This document shows positions 8,316 through 20,546 of a stretch of DNA of 64,000 nucleotides, one piece after another. The notes under the pieces are model-generated. The model was not told where the DNA came from and did no database searches. It saw only the letters and a program-made list of their open reading frames with translations. The position numbers and the translations under genes are program-made. This DNA is from Pseudactinotalea suaedae (GTDB lineage: Bacteria; Actinomycetota; Actinomycetes; Actinomycetales; Beutenbergiaceae), in NCBI RefSeq assembly GCF_009733815.1, contig NZ_WNXY01000009.1, positions 1 to 64,000 of the forward strand, read 5' to 3'. Within the stretch, counting starts at the first letter, position 1. Each line of letters opens with the position of its first letter.

Positions 8316-11300
8316 CTGCCACGATCACGACGACAGCGCTGCCGTACGACCTGGGTGAGGATGCCGCGTTCCACCTGAGCGCGTTCGTCACCCACAAGCT
8401 CGAGCCCGACGCCGACGCGACCCTGGGTGACTTCCCTGCGGTCGAGACGTGGGTCAAGACCCTGGCGCGCGGCAGCTGGCTGGTCAGCGCCTCGACGCTG
8501 GCCGAGCCGGTGCCGGCGACGCCGGTGTCGGAGCCGGACCAGGCGGTGTGGTCGGCGCTGCTGCCGCCGACCACGCTGGTGCGCTCCTTCCCGAAGCCGG
8601 TGGTGAGCGGCGCGAAGTGGAAGTCGTACCCGGCCAACGCCATGGACGAGACGGCCACCTACCTCCACCTGGCGGCCATGCTCACCTCGCCGGCGTCGCG
8701 GCCGCGTGCCGACAACGCGGTCAATCGGATGGTGCTGCGCGTGATGACCGAGGTGCACGGCGGCGCCCGCAGGATCCTGCAGATGCTGGACGCGAAGCCT
8801 GAGCAGCCCCGGTACACCAAGGCACAGGTCGACGCCATGGCCACGTTGACCGGGCGTCGGATCGACCGCGACGGCACCGACGTGCCGCGCGTCAACGCGA
8901 TCGAGGCGCTGCTGGAGACGCGCGCCGAGGACGAGCGCCGGCTGACCGACTGGCTCGACGACTACGTGGCGCGAGGGGATCGACCGACCGGGATGCTCGG
9001 CACGATGGTCGACCTGCACGCGGCCCGCCGCTACTACCAGCGGCCCGAGGCGCAGGTCGAGTACGAGCCGCGCCCGATCGAGGGGGCCACCACCCCACCG
9101 GTCGAGAACCCCGAGCCCGACTTCCACCAGCTCGCGGCCGGGGCCGGGAGCACGCCGGCGCTGCTGCGGGCGCTGGGGCTCGCGGTCGACCTGACGGTCG
9201 TGGCCGAGCACCTGCCGGCGCTGGCGACGGCGACGTGGGTGAGCGTGACGTTCGTGCCCGGCGCGCAGGACGAGGGCGCGTTCGAGAAGGTGGAGCCGCC
9301 GCGGACGCAGGTCCACGTGGTCGAGGGAAGCTGGCAGGCGGTGGCGAGCGCCGAGTGGAGCGGCGGCCGCCTCAAGCTGGGCGACCCCGACCGCTACCAG
9401 GTGCTGTCCCTGGACCCCGACGCCACCGGCCTGGCCACCGAGCAGAACCTGCGCAACGCGATCGGCGAGATCGCCTCCGAGCTCAACGGCGACAAGGCCA
9501 ACGGTGCGCCGACCTCGCTGCGCTCGACCGGGTTCTCGCTCGCACGGCTCGACCGGGTCGACGCCTCGCGCGACCGGGTGCAGACGGCCGAGGGGCTGTC
9601 CGCCGCCAGCACACCGTTGTCGCTGACGTACGACCAGATCGTGCGTGGCGTGCGGCTCCAGGTGCGGGAGGGCGCCCAGGGTCCGTGGCGCTCGGTCCAC
9701 CGCCGGCTCGTCGACGTGCTGACACCGGACCGCACCACGGTGCTCGAGGGCGTCCCCGACGCCGGGTTCCTGCCGCTCACCTCGCTCAGCCGGTCCGGTA
9801 CCGCCGACCCCGACCCGTACTACCTGCACGAGGTGTTCGCCGGGTGGGACGGCTGGAGCCTGTCCGCACCGCGCCCGGGCAAGGTCGTGGTGCACGGCGA
9901 GGACGGCGAGGAGCAGCTCCTCGACGAGCCGCCGGTGCCGGCCGATGGCGAGCCCCTCGCGCGCATCCGGAGCCGGGTGGAGCCGGGCACGCTGCCGCGG
10001 CTGCGGTACGGCACCAGCTACTCGTTCCGGGTGCAGGGCGTGGACCTGGCAGGCAACGAGGTGCAGGAGGGCGAGCCCGACCCGGTCCCGATCAGCACGC
10101 TGCGCGCCGCGCTGACCACGCACCGCGCCACCTCGCTCGGCGACCCGTTGCGCAGGACGCTGGCTGCGAGCGTGCCGAAGCGCACCAGGGTCAGGCCGAC
10201 CTCGCCGTTCGACGACGCGACCGCCAAGGCGGCACCGGCGTTCCGGCCTCGGCTCGCCGAGGCGGCACGGGAGATCGCGGGCGACTCGCTCGTGATGCCG
10301 GCGAGCCAGATCACGAAGGCCGAACGTCGGCTCGCCGACCTGGTGAGCAAGGACGCCCGACAACGGCGCGGGGTGAGCGATCTCGACCGGTTGCGGGACG
10401 CCGTCGAGCGCACGATCCCGATGCTCTCGGACCTGCACGTGCGGCCCGACCTGTTCCCCGACGTGCTGCCACCCACCCAGACCTACGCGCCGACCGACAC
10501 GCTGCCGGTGCCGTTCCTGCGGTGGTCGCCTGTGCCAGCCCCGGTGCTGGTCCCGCGGCGCGAGCTCACCCTGGGCGAGTCGCTGGGGCGGCTCGTGATC
10601 CGGGAGGGTGAGACGAGCGAGCGGCACGTGGCGCCGGCGAAGACCTCGCAGCTGGAGGCCGAGCAGCACGGCATGTTCGACGCCGCGATCGGCTCGAGCG
10701 ACCCCGACGTGCAGCGCACCGTCTTCGGGTGGGCGCTCCGCGAGCGCGGCACGCTGCTCGACGAGTGGGTGCCGGACCTCGACAACCCCGGGGAGGTGAT
10801 CCAGCAGCCCGGGATCGCGCTGGCGTCACGACCGGGCGCGAACCCGGAGGCGGCGGTCACGCTGCAGCAGATCACCGACACGCGCGACACCCCGCTGGGC
10901 GAGGGTCAGTACGTGGTGCACGACGTCGACCAGCTCGTGCTGCCGTACCTACCGGACCCGCTCGCAGCCGGCATGGCCTTGGTGTTCGTCGACGCCGGCG
11001 CGCCCCACACGTTGCCCGAGCCGCGGGTGCTCTCCGCGGTGGTCGTGCCGTTCCGGGGCGAGTGGCCGCGGGTCGAGCCGCTGCAGCTGGTGCTGGAACC
11101 GGGCACGGAGCTGGGCGCGAGCGTCGACGAGGCGGCGAACCTCGTCCGGGTGACCCTGCCCGCGGGCGAGCAGGTGCGGGTGGCGATCTCCTCGTCGCTG
11201 CGTGAGGAGGACCTGCAGGTGCTGGGGCTGTGGCGCAGCACCGCGGCGCTGCTGGAGGCGGTCGAGGCGCACGAGCTGCTCGCGCTGCTGCGCCGGGCCG

Positions 11301-12898
11301 CGGTCTCGGGCTGGACCTGGTGGCTGACGCCCAGCGAGGAGATGCGGCTGGTGCACGCCACACCGCGACCTGCGCGCCGCCCCGCCCTGCACGACCTCGC
11401 GGTGCTCGCGCGACCGGAGGGTGCCACCGTGGCAGCGCTGTTCGCCATCACCGAGATGCACGGCGCGAGCACCGCAACGATGGCGCTGGCTGCGACGTGG
11501 TCGGAGTGGGTGGACGACGTCACCACTCCCGGACCGGTGCAGGTCGAGCGCAGCGACGTGCCCGTGCGGTCCCAGGTGGGCGAGGGCGAGCGCTACGGCC
11601 TGCTGTACCCGTGGGACGACGCCAACCCTGCGACCGGGGTGCCGATGCACCGGGCGATCCAGAACTTCCCCGACACGCACCACCGCCGCGTGACCTACAC
11701 GTTGATCGGGTCCACCCGGTACGCCGAGTTCTTCGCACCCGACGAGCTCGCGGGCGAGGACGACCCCGAGTCGCGCTCCGACCCGGTCGGGCTCACGGTG
11801 CAGTCCTCGGCCCGACCCGCGGCCCCGGTGGTCACCGAGACGGTGCCGCTGCTCCTGTGGGACGTGGCGACCGAGCCCGAGCATCCGTTCGCGCGCCGGC
11901 ACGTGCGCCGCAGCGGCGCCCGCATCTGGATGAACCGCCCCTGGTACTCCTCGGGCGACGGCGAGCTGCTCGCCCTCGTGCTGGGCGAGGACCTGCCGCC
12001 CACCGTGGCGAGCCGGTGGGGCAGCGATCCGGGGCTCTCGACGACGGCGCCCGTGCCCGACGCGGCGCTGCCGCCGCTGCTGACCGCGACCGATCTGCTG
12101 TTCGCGGTCTCCGACCTGGTCGCCGAGCCCGGGACCGACGCCGACCTGCCGCGCCGCCCCGGTGGGCCGGTGCTGTCCGGGCGACCACGCCCGTTGGTGG
12201 ACGTGACGCGGCAGCCGCAGGCCGCGCTGCTCGGTTACGAGGCGGAGTTCCACCCCGACCGCAACCAGTGGTTCGTGGACGTGGCGATGACCCCCCGCGA
12301 TCAGCTGTGGCCGTTCGTGCGGCTCGCGGTGGCCCGGTTCCAGCCGGACTCGCTCGCGGGCTGCGAGCTGTCACCGGTCGTCATGACCGACTGGGTGCAG
12401 CCGTTGCCGGAGCGCACCGCCACCGTGAGCCGCCCCGACGCGACGCACGTGCACGTCACGGTCACCGGCGCTGCCGCCCTGTACCGGACGCTCGACCGCG
12501 ACGAGCCGGACGAGGGCTACGAGTGGGACCGGGGCGACCCGACCGTCGACCGCTCGATCTCGCCGCTCGACAAGCTGCTGCTCGGCTCGCGCGTGCTGGT
12601 GGCGACCGTGCAGCAGCGCGGCGAGTCCGACCTGGAGTGGCTCGACCACGCCACGGTGCGGCTGCCCGCCGTCGGGCAGGATCCCAGTGACGTGTGGCAG
12701 GTGACCTGGTCCCAGCGCCTCGAGCTGCCCGTCCCGATCCCCCTCGTCACGCCCGACCTCGGCACCGGCGAGTACCGCGTGCTCATCGAGGAGCTCGAGG
12801 TGATGGCCGCCGACCACGACCCCGACCCGGCGACGCGGCAACGCCTCCGCACCCGCCTCACGACCCGCGTCGTCTACGCCGACACCTTCACCCTCTGA
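8312..12898 (+). CDS. Second giant protein of unknown function
   Basis: 1528 aa from the ATG at 8312; no ribosome binding site is obvious, consistent with coupling to the preceding frame. No signal peptide, no membrane segment and no recognised enzymatic motif. Near residue 570 there is a fibronectin-III-like stretch (RYGTSYSFRVQGVDLAGNEV). The C-terminal 500 residues contain many Trp/Pro motifs such as FPDTHHRRVTYTLIGSTRYA and WPFVRLAVARFQPDSLAGCE. Composition is the normal high-GC codon use of its neighbours, so no sign of recent transfer. The gene ends 9 bp from the convergent kdpE stop. Both giant proteins look like parts of one large cytoplasmic or externally released assembly, but this is inference; function unknown. 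Confidence 0.8.
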   Translation: MTATITTTALPYDLGEDAAFHLSAFVTHKLEPDADATLGDFPAVETWVKTLARGSWLVSASTLAEPVPATPVSEPDQAVWSALLPPTTLVRSFPKPVVSGAKWKSYPANAMDETATYLHLAAMLTSPASRPRADNAVNRMVLRVMTEVHGGARRILQMLDAKPEQPRYTKAQVDAMATLTGRRIDRDGTDVPRVNAIEALLETRAEDERRLTDWLDDYVARGDRPTGMLGTMVDLHAARRYYQRPEAQVEYEPRPIEGATTPPVENPEPDFHQLAAGAGSTPALLRALGLAVDLTVVAEHLPALATATWVSVTFVPGAQDEGAFEKVEPPRTQVHVVEGSWQAVASAEWSGGRLKLGDPDRYQVLSLDPDATGLATEQNLRNAIGEIASELNGDKANGAPTSLRSTGFSLARLDRVDASRDRVQTAEGLSAASTPLSLTYDQIVRGVRLQVREGAQGPWRSVHRRLVDVLTPDRTTVLEGVPDAGFLPLTSLSRSGTADPDPYYLHEVFAGWDGWSLSAPRPGKVVVHGEDGEEQLLDEPPVPADGEPLARIRSRVEPGTLPRLRYGTSYSFRVQGVDLAGNEVQEGEPDPVPISTLRAALTTHRATSLGDPLRRTLAASVPKRTRVRPTSPFDDATAKAAPAFRPRLAEAAREIAGDSLVMPASQITKAERRLADLVSKDARQRRGVSDLDRLRDAVERTIPMLSDLHVRPDLFPDVLPPTQTYAPTDTLPVPFLRWSPVPAPVLVPRRELTLGESLGRLVIREGETSERHVAPAKTSQLEAEQHGMFDAAIGSSDPDVQRTVFGWALRERGTLLDEWVPDLDNPGEVIQQPGIALASRPGANPEAAVTLQQITDTRDTPLGEGQYVVHDVDQLVLPYLPDPLAAGMALVFVDAGAPHTLPEPRVLSAVVVPFRGEWPRVEPLQLVLEPGTELGASVDEAANLVRVTLPAGEQVRVAISSSLREEDLQVLGLWRSTAALLEAVEAHELLALLRRAAVSGWTWWLTPSEEMRLVHATPRPARRPALHDLAVLARPEGATVAALFAITEMHGASTATMALAATWSEWVDDVTTPGPVQVERSDVPVRSQVGEGERYGLLYPWDDANPATGVPMHRAIQNFPDTHHRRVTYTLIGSTRYAEFFAPDELAGEDDPESRSDPVGLTVQSSARPAAPVVTETVPLLLWDVATEPEHPFARRHVRRSGARIWMNRPWYSSGDGELLALVLGEDLPPTVASRWGSDPGLSTTAPVPDAALPPLLTATDLLFAVSDLVAEPGTDADLPRRPGGPVLSGRPRPLVDVTRQPQAALLGYEAEFHPDRNQWFVDVAMTPRDQLWPFVRLAVARFQPDSLAGCELSPVVMTDWVQPLPERTATVSRPDATHVHVTVTGAAALYRTLDRDEPDEGYEWDRGDPTVDRSISPLDKLLLGSRVLVATVQQRGESDLEWLDHATVRLPAVGQDPSDVWQVTWSQRLELPVPIPLVTPDLGTGEYRVLIEELEVMAADHDPDPATRQRLRTRLTTRVVYADTFTL

Positions 12899-12907
12899 TC
12901 CCGGTCG

Positions 12908-13582
12908 TCACTGCCCACCCACGTAGCGGTACCCGAGCCCGGGTTCGGTACGGAAGAGCGACGGCCGCTTGGGGTCCGCCTCGAGCTTCTTGCGGATCGC
13001 GGTCATGTGGACCCGCAGGTAGTTGGTCTCGTGCGAGTACTGCGGGCCCCACACGCTCTGCAACAGCTCACGCTGCCGCACCAGCCGCCCCGGTCTGCTC
13101 GTCAGCACCTCGACGATCGCCCACTCGATCGGGGTCAGGTGGATCGCCTGGCCCTCGCGCGAGGCCGTGCGGTCGCCGACGTCCAGCCGCAGCCCGTCCA
13201 CCTCGATCACCGGACCGGCTGCTCCGAGGTGCCGCGTCGCGGCCCGCAGCCGGGCGAACAGCTCCTCGAGGTCGAACGGCTTGGTGACGTAGTCGTTGGC
13301 GCCCAGGTCGAGCGCCTCGACCTTGTCCTCCGAGCCCGCCCGCGCCGAGACGACGAGCACCGGCACGTCCGAGTTCTCTCGCACCGTGCGCAGCACGGTC
13401 ACGCCGTCGACGTCGGGGAGCCCGAGATCGAGCAGCACGACGTCGGGGGTATCCTCACGCACCGCCTGCAGCGCGCTCCTGCCGTCGGAGGCGACCAGGA
13501 CCTCGTAGCCGCGTGCGCGCAGGTTGATCCCGAGCGTCCGCAGGATCGCGGGGTCGTCGTCGACGGTCAGCACCCTGGTCAT
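12908..13582 (-). CDS. kdpE: KdpE response regulator
   Basis: 224-aa OmpR/PhoB-type response regulator controlling the potassium-uptake operon. The receiver has acidic residues 8-10, phospho-acceptor Asp52 (VVLLDLGLPD) and the conserved Lys in VTKPF. The C-terminal winged helix contains the typical HLTPIEWAIVEVL and YLRVHMTAIRKKLE stretches and ends YRYVGG. The ATG overlaps the kdpD stop by 4 bp. As the last gene of kdpABCDE it is probably transcribed with its own sensor and target genes. Length and motifs match KdpE closely. Confidence 0.97.
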   Translation of the reverse strand: MTRVLTVDDDPAILRTLGINLRARGYEVLVASDGRSALQAVREDTPDVVLLDLGLPDVDGVTVLRTVRENSDVPVLVVSARAGSEDKVEALDLGANDYVTKPFDLEELFARLRAATRHLGAAGPVIEVDGLRLDVGDRTASREGQAIHLTPIEWAIVEVLTSRPGRLVRQRELLQSVWGPQYSHETNYLRVHMTAIRKKLEADPKRPSLFRTEPGLGYRYVGGQ

Positions 13583-16068
13583 GGCACCTCCTGGGCGGTC
13601 GGCAGCTCGACGAGGAAGGTGAGGCCGCCGCCTGGCGTGTCCTCGACACCCAGCGTGCCGCCCATGGCGAGCGCCAGACCCTGCGCGACGGCGAGCCCGA
13701 GCCCGACCCCCGCGCCTGCCGGGACGTCGCCGAGGCGCTGGAAGGGTGCGAACAAGCGCGCCCGGTCGGCGTCCGGCACCCCGGGCCCGCGATCGACGAC
13801 CCGCACCACAGCCACGCCATCGGCCGCTGCGGCATCGACCACGACCGGGGTCGCCGGCGGCGTGTACGTCAGCGCGTTCTCCACGAGGTTCGCCAGCACG
13901 CGCTCCAGCAGCGCAGGGTCGGCATGCACGGCCACGTCCTCGACATCGATCTGCACGCGTTCGTTGCCCTCGAGCTGCCGGATCGCGCGCGTGACCACCT
14001 CGGTCAGGTCGACGTCGAGCAGGTGCGCGGCGACCGAGCCCGTCGAGATCCTGCTCATGTCCAGCAGGTTCACCACGAGCGCGTCGAGCCGGTCGGCCGA
14101 GTCGGCGACGCTGCGCAGCAGCTCGTGACGGTCCTGCTCGGACCAGTCGATGTCCTCGTTGCGCAGGCTGGCGATCGCCGCCTTGACCGCGGCCAGCGGA
14201 GAACGCAGGTCGTGCGAGACGGCAGCCAGCAGCGCCGTCCGCACCCGCTCGCCCTCGACGAGCTCGGCGTGCTCGGCCTCGGCGCGCGCCGCGCGCTGGC
14301 GCTCCAGCGCGACGCGCATCCCGCCGGCGTAGGCCTGGAGCAGGCGCCTGTCGGCCACGCCCCCACTCGAGCCGCGCACGCACAACGTGCGGGTCGCATC
14401 GATCTCGACCGCGAGATCGGCGGCGTCGGGACTCTCGGGCGGATCGCCGGTGCTGGAGCGCACGACCGGTCCGCCAGTTCCGGTCTCGACCAGCGCAACC
14501 CCCGTGGCGCCGACGAGCTCGGCCGCGGCGGCCAGCAGTCGGTCGACGTCGGCGCCCGCGTGCAGCAGCCCGTGCGCGACGACGGCGAGACCATCGGCCT
14601 CGGCACGCGCGGTGCGCGCCTGGGCGGCCAGCCGCGCGGCCCGGTCGACGACCGAGGCGACCGCGACGCCCACCAGGACGAACAGCACGAGCGTGAACAC
14701 GTGCTGCGGGTCGGAGACCCGCAGCGTGCCCAGCGGCTCGGTGAACATCAGGTTGAGCAGGATCGCGCTCGACGCCGCGGCGACGACAGCCGGCAGCACA
14801 CCACCCAGAAGCGCGGCCGACACCACCACCGCCATCATCACCAGGGCGTCGACCGAGAGTGCGTGCGCCGCGAGGGCTCGGTCGAGCAGCCAGGCGGTCG
14901 AGGCCGGCGCGAGCACAGCGAAGACGTGGCCGAGCAGCTGTCGCCGGCGTGAGAGCCCTCGGCGGTCACGCCGGCGGCGCACCGCGCCGCCGGCGAGCGC
15001 GTGGGTCACGACCAGCACGTCGATGTCGCCCGCGCCCGAGATCACACGTTCGCCGACGCCCGGCCGCAGCGCGATCGCCAGCGGGCTGCGTCTGGTCGCA
15101 CCGACGATCACGAGCGTGGCGTCCTCGGCGCGCGCGAACGACAGGATCGCGCCTGCCGCGTCCTCGCCCACGACCGCGTGCCAGGTGCCGCCCAGCTCCT
15201 CGGTCAGGGTCCGCAGCTCGTCGAGCCGATCGGGGCTGAGGCCGGTGAGCCCGTCCCGCTCGGCGACCACGAGGGCCATCCACTCGGCCCCCGAGCCGCG
15301 GCTGGCCACGCGGGCCGCGCGGCGCAGCAGCGACGCCGACTCGGGTCCGCCGGTGACCGCGACCACGATCCGTTCCCGGGTGGCCCAGATCTCGGAGATC
15401 CCGTGCTGACCGCGGTAGCGCTCCATGCCCTCGTCGACCCGGTCGGCCAGCCACAGCAGCGCGAGCTCGCGCAGCGCCGCGAGGTTGCCCTCGCGGAAGA
15501 ATCGCGACAGCGCGGCGTCGACCTGCTCGGGCCGGTAGACGTTGCCGTGCGCCATGCGGCGCCGCAACGCCTGAGGACTCATGTCGACCAGGTCGACCGT
15601 GTCGGCAGCCCGCACCACCGTGTCGGGCACCGTCTCCCGCTGCCGAACACCCGTGACGGCGGCCGCGACGTCGTTGATCGACTCGAGGTGCTGGATGTTG
15701 ACCGTGGTGATGACGTCGATGCCGGCATCCAGGAGCTCGTCGACGTCCTGCCAGCGCTTGGCGTTGCGGCTGCCCGGGACGTTGGTGTGGGCGAGCTCGT
15801 CGACCAGCGCCACCTCCGGCGCCCGCGCCAGCAGCGCGTCCAGGTCGAGCTCGGAGTGCTCGGTGCCGCGGTAGCCGACCACCCGGCGCGGCACGATCTC
15901 CAGGTCGCCGATCGCGGCCGCGGTCTCCGGGCGGTCGTGGGTCTCGACCAGGCCGATGACGACGTCGGTCCCGCGTTCCCGGCGCCGCCGGCCCTCGCCG
16001 AGCATCGCGAACGTCTTGCCGACCCCGGGCGCGGCGCCGAGGTAGACGCGAAGCCGTCCGCGAGTCAT
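13579..16068 (-). CDS. kdpD: KdpD sensor histidine kinase
   Basis: 829-aa membrane sensor of potassium limitation or turgor. Domains in order: N-terminal KdpD domain with Walker A GAAPGVGKT (residues 11-19) and DELAHTNVPGSRN; a universal-stress-protein-like domain; four closely spaced membrane segments around residues 380-480; a GAF-like region; then the histidine-kinase core with phospho-acceptor His619 in VSHDLRSPLA, followed by N-box NLVENAL and the ATP lid GVGLGLAVAQGLA. It phosphorylates KdpE, encoded next with a 4-bp overlap. The upstream kdpC ends 4 bp away, so the operon order is A-B-C-D-E. Confidence 0.97.
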   Translation of the reverse strand: MTRGRLRVYLGAAPGVGKTFAMLGEGRRRRERGTDVVIGLVETHDRPETAAAIGDLEIVPRRVVGYRGTEHSELDLDALLARAPEVALVDELAHTNVPGSRNAKRWQDVDELLDAGIDVITTVNIQHLESINDVAAAVTGVRQRETVPDTVVRAADTVDLVDMSPQALRRRMAHGNVYRPEQVDAALSRFFREGNLAALRELALLWLADRVDEGMERYRGQHGISEIWATRERIVVAVTGGPESASLLRRAARVASRGSGAEWMALVVAERDGLTGLSPDRLDELRTLTEELGGTWHAVVGEDAAGAILSFARAEDATLVIVGATRRSPLAIALRPGVGERVISGAGDIDVLVVTHALAGGAVRRRRDRRGLSRRRQLLGHVFAVLAPASTAWLLDRALAAHALSVDALVMMAVVVSAALLGGVLPAVVAAASSAILLNLMFTEPLGTLRVSDPQHVFTLVLFVLVGVAVASVVDRAARLAAQARTARAEADGLAVVAHGLLHAGADVDRLLAAAAELVGATGVALVETGTGGPVVRSSTGDPPESPDAADLAVEIDATRTLCVRGSSGGVADRRLLQAYAGGMRVALERQRAARAEAEHAELVEGERVRTALLAAVSHDLRSPLAAVKAAIASLRNEDIDWSEQDRHELLRSVADSADRLDALVVNLLDMSRISTGSVAAHLLDVDLTEVVTRAIRQLEGNERVQIDVEDVAVHADPALLERVLANLVENALTYTPPATPVVVDAAAADGVAVVRVVDRGPGVPDADRARLFAPFQRLGDVPAGAGVGLGLAVAQGLALAMGGTLGVEDTPGGGLTFLVELPTAQEVP

Positions 16069-16072
16069 CGGC

Positions 16073-16663
16073 TCAGTCTTCCCTGGCGGCGACCAGATCC
16101 GCGAGCGCCACGTTGACGGCGACGACCTCGACCACGGGTTGCCCGAGGAATCCGAGGAACCGGTCGTGCGTGTGCGCGGCCACGAGCGCCGCCACCTGCG
16201 CCTCGGTCAGACCGGTCGCCCGGGCGATGCGAGCCACCTGGATCGCCGCGTACTCGGGCGAGATGTGCGGGTCGAGACCCGAGCCGGATGCGGTCACGGC
16301 GTCGGGCGGGACCCGCGAGGGTTCGACCCCCTCCCGCTCGGCGACCTCGGTGCGGCGCTCCTCGATCAGCGCGAGCAGCTCGGCGTTCGAGGGGCCGAGG
16401 TTGCTCGGCGCGGACGCCAGGGCGTCCCAGTCGCTCGCCGAGGGCCGCGGCTGCAACCACTGGTCACCCTCGAAGCGCTGCGCCAGCAACGACGACCCGA
16501 CGACCTGACCGTGCGCATCCCGCACGGGCATCCCGTCGGCTCGATCGCCCATGAGGGCACCGGCACCGACCAGCGTCAGCGGGTAGCCGACCCCGAGCAG
16601 CACGGTGAGCGCGAGCAGCAGCCGCAGCGCGACAGCGCCCTGACGAGACAGGTGGGTGAGCAT
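16073..16663 (-). CDS. kdpC: KdpC potassium-transporting ATPase subunit C
   Basis: 196 aa. One N-terminal membrane helix (about residues 13-36: LRLLLALTVLLGVGYPL) and an extracytoplasmic domain with the diagnostic motifs ASGSGLDPHISPEYA and FLGQPVVEVVAVNVAL. It stabilises the KdpFABC complex and enhances potassium affinity. It starts 1 bp after the kdpB stop in the compact operon. Length is normal for KdpC. Confidence 0.97.
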   Translation of the reverse strand: MLTHLSRQGAVALRLLLALTVLLGVGYPLTLVGAGALMGDRADGMPVRDAHGQVVGSSLLAQRFEGDQWLQPRPSASDWDALASAPSNLGPSNAELLALIEERRTEVAEREGVEPSRVPPDAVTASGSGLDPHISPEYAAIQVARIARATGLTEAQVAALVAAHTHDRFLGFLGQPVVEVVAVNVALADLVAARED

Positions 16664-16664
16664 G

Positions 16665-18676
<2,012 letters not shown>

Positions 18677-18680
<4 letters not shown>

Positions 18681-20335
18681 GACAGCGCCTCCGCGACAGG
18701 GCCGAGAACCAGAGCAGGGAAGAAGGTGAGGGCGCCTACGACCAGCACGACCGCCGTCGTCACCCCGGCGAACAGCGGGCCGTCGGTCGGCAGCGTGCCG
18801 GACGTGCGTGGCGCGAGGCCCTGGCGCGCCAGCCGGCCCGCGAGCATCAGCACGAGCACGATCGGCACGAGCCGCCCCAGCAGCGTCGCGATCGCGAGCG
18901 TGACCTGGAAGAAGGTCGAGGTGACCGTGAGGCCGCCGAACGCCGAGCCGTTGTTGTTCGCCGCCGAGGCGTAGGCGTACAGCACCTCGGTGAAGCCGTG
19001 CTGCCCGGGGTTGCCCATCGCGTCGAGGGTCGGTGGCAGCGCCATGGCCACTCCGGTGCCGAGCAGCACGAGCACCGGCGAGGTGAGCGTGTAGAGCGCG
19101 ACGCACGTCATCTCAGGCTTGCCGATCCGCTTGCCGAGCAGCTCGGGCGTACGACCCACCATCAGGCCGCACAGGAAGACGGTCAGGATCGAGACCATGA
19201 GCATGCCGTAGAGGCCGCTGCCGACACCGCCGGGGCTGACCTCGCCGATCAGCATGTTGAGCAGCACGACGCCACCGCCGAGCGGGGTCATCGAGTCGTG
19301 CGAGGCGTTGACGGCACCGGTCGAGGTCCCGGTGGTCACGACCGCGAACAACGCGCTCGCCCACACCCCGAACCTGCTCTCCTTGCCCTCCATGGCGGCC
19401 CCGGCCGCGCGCGCCGCGTCCGACTGGGCGGTGACCTCGGCCCAGGTGGTCAGCGCGAGCGCACCGACGAGCAGCCCGAGCATGACGCCGAGGATGGTGC
19501 GCGCCTGGCGACGGTTGTCCAACAGCGTGCCGAGCGTGCGCGTGAGGCTGATCGGGATCACGAGGATGAGCAGCACCTGCAGCAGGTTGGTGAGCGCGGT
19601 GGGGTTCTCGAGCGGGTGTGCCGAGTTGGCGTTGAAGAAGCCGCCACCGTTGGTGCCGAGCAGCTTGATCGACTCTTGGCTCGCGACCGGACCGCCCGGG
19701 ACCACCACCGGCGCACCCGTGACACCGGTCGCGGTGGTGTCGGCGAGGTTCTGGACGACGCCGCCCGCCATCAGCGCGAGCGCACCGAGCACGGCGATCG
19801 GGAGCAGGAGCCGCAACGTACCGCGGACGAGGTCGACCCAGAAGTTGCCGATGGTGCCGGCGTGGCTGCGGGTGAAGCCGCGCACCAGCGCGACGGCCAC
19901 CGTGAGGCCGACGGCCGCGGACAGGAAGTTCTGCACGGCGAGCCCGGCCATCTGTGCTGTGAAGCCCAGCGTGCTCTCGCCCGCGTAGGACTGCCAGTTG
20001 GTGTTCGTCACGAACGAGACGGCCGTGTTCAGCGCCGTGTCCCAGCCCACGCCGGGCAGCTCGCGCGACATCGGCAGCGCGGCCTGGCCCATGAGCAGTG
20101 CCATGAGCGCGACCACACAGACCCCGGAGAACGCCAGCACGGCGACCGCATACTGACGCGGGCTCTGCTCGGCGTCGGGATCGACACCTCCCACGCGGTA
20201 CAGGGCGCGCTCGAGACGCGAGTGGCTCGTGCGCTCGAACACCCGGGCCATGTAGTCGCCCAGCGGGACGTAGACGGCAGCGAGAACCAGCACCACCGCA
20301 CCGATGGTCAGCAGCCCGGCGAGCGTGTCCGACAT
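18677..20335 (-). CDS. kdpA: KdpA potassium-binding subunit
   Basis: 552-aa integral membrane protein with about ten helices and the four pore-loop signatures of the SKT superfamily, including [35 protein letters not shown] and [17 protein letters not shown]. It forms the potassium pathway of KdpFABC. Two adjacent ATGs exist; GGAGG at 20342-20346 is 6 bp from the second (20335) and only 3 bp from the first (20338). First gene of the operon. No hydrophobic kdpF-like ORF is visible just upstream; the only short frame there, 12 codons, is not membrane-like. Confidence 0.97.
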
Positions 20336-20422
20336 CATCGGCCTCCGGGCGGGCCGTGCTTGACGTATGGCATGCCCCCAGCCAACGGCCGGCGACGGTG
20401 CAGGCGGTGTGGCGTTGACGCC

Positions 20423-20453
20423 GCGCTAGCGCGTCCTCACGCGTTCTTAGCGC
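20423..20453. promoter_or_regulatory. Inverted repeat upstream of kdpA, candidate KdpE-controlled promoter region
   Basis: Arms GCGCTA and TAGCGC enclose 19 bp containing GCGCG and CGCG steps, about 90-120 bp upstream of kdpA, in the only sizeable gap before the operon. This is where KdpE would be expected to bind. The sequence does not resemble the enterobacterial KdpE box, so the assignment rests on position only. Confidence 0.3.
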
Positions 20454-20546
20454 GCGCGCTCCGCGGCGCTCAGGTGCTTCAACGGGCGCCGGGGCTGAGT
20501 GAACCCCGGGTGGCGGTCGACAGTGCGGTGAGACCTGGGTCGGGGC

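Noticed and set aside
18681-19106. N-terminal extension of KdpB by about 140 residues
   Set aside because: The extension is the antisense-frame reading of kdpA; the ATG at 18680 gives a normal-length KdpB and an ATGA junction.
20350-20390. 12-codon ORF before kdpA as kdpF
   Set aside because: It is not hydrophobic (MPYVKHGPPGGR) and far too short for the usual KdpF helix.
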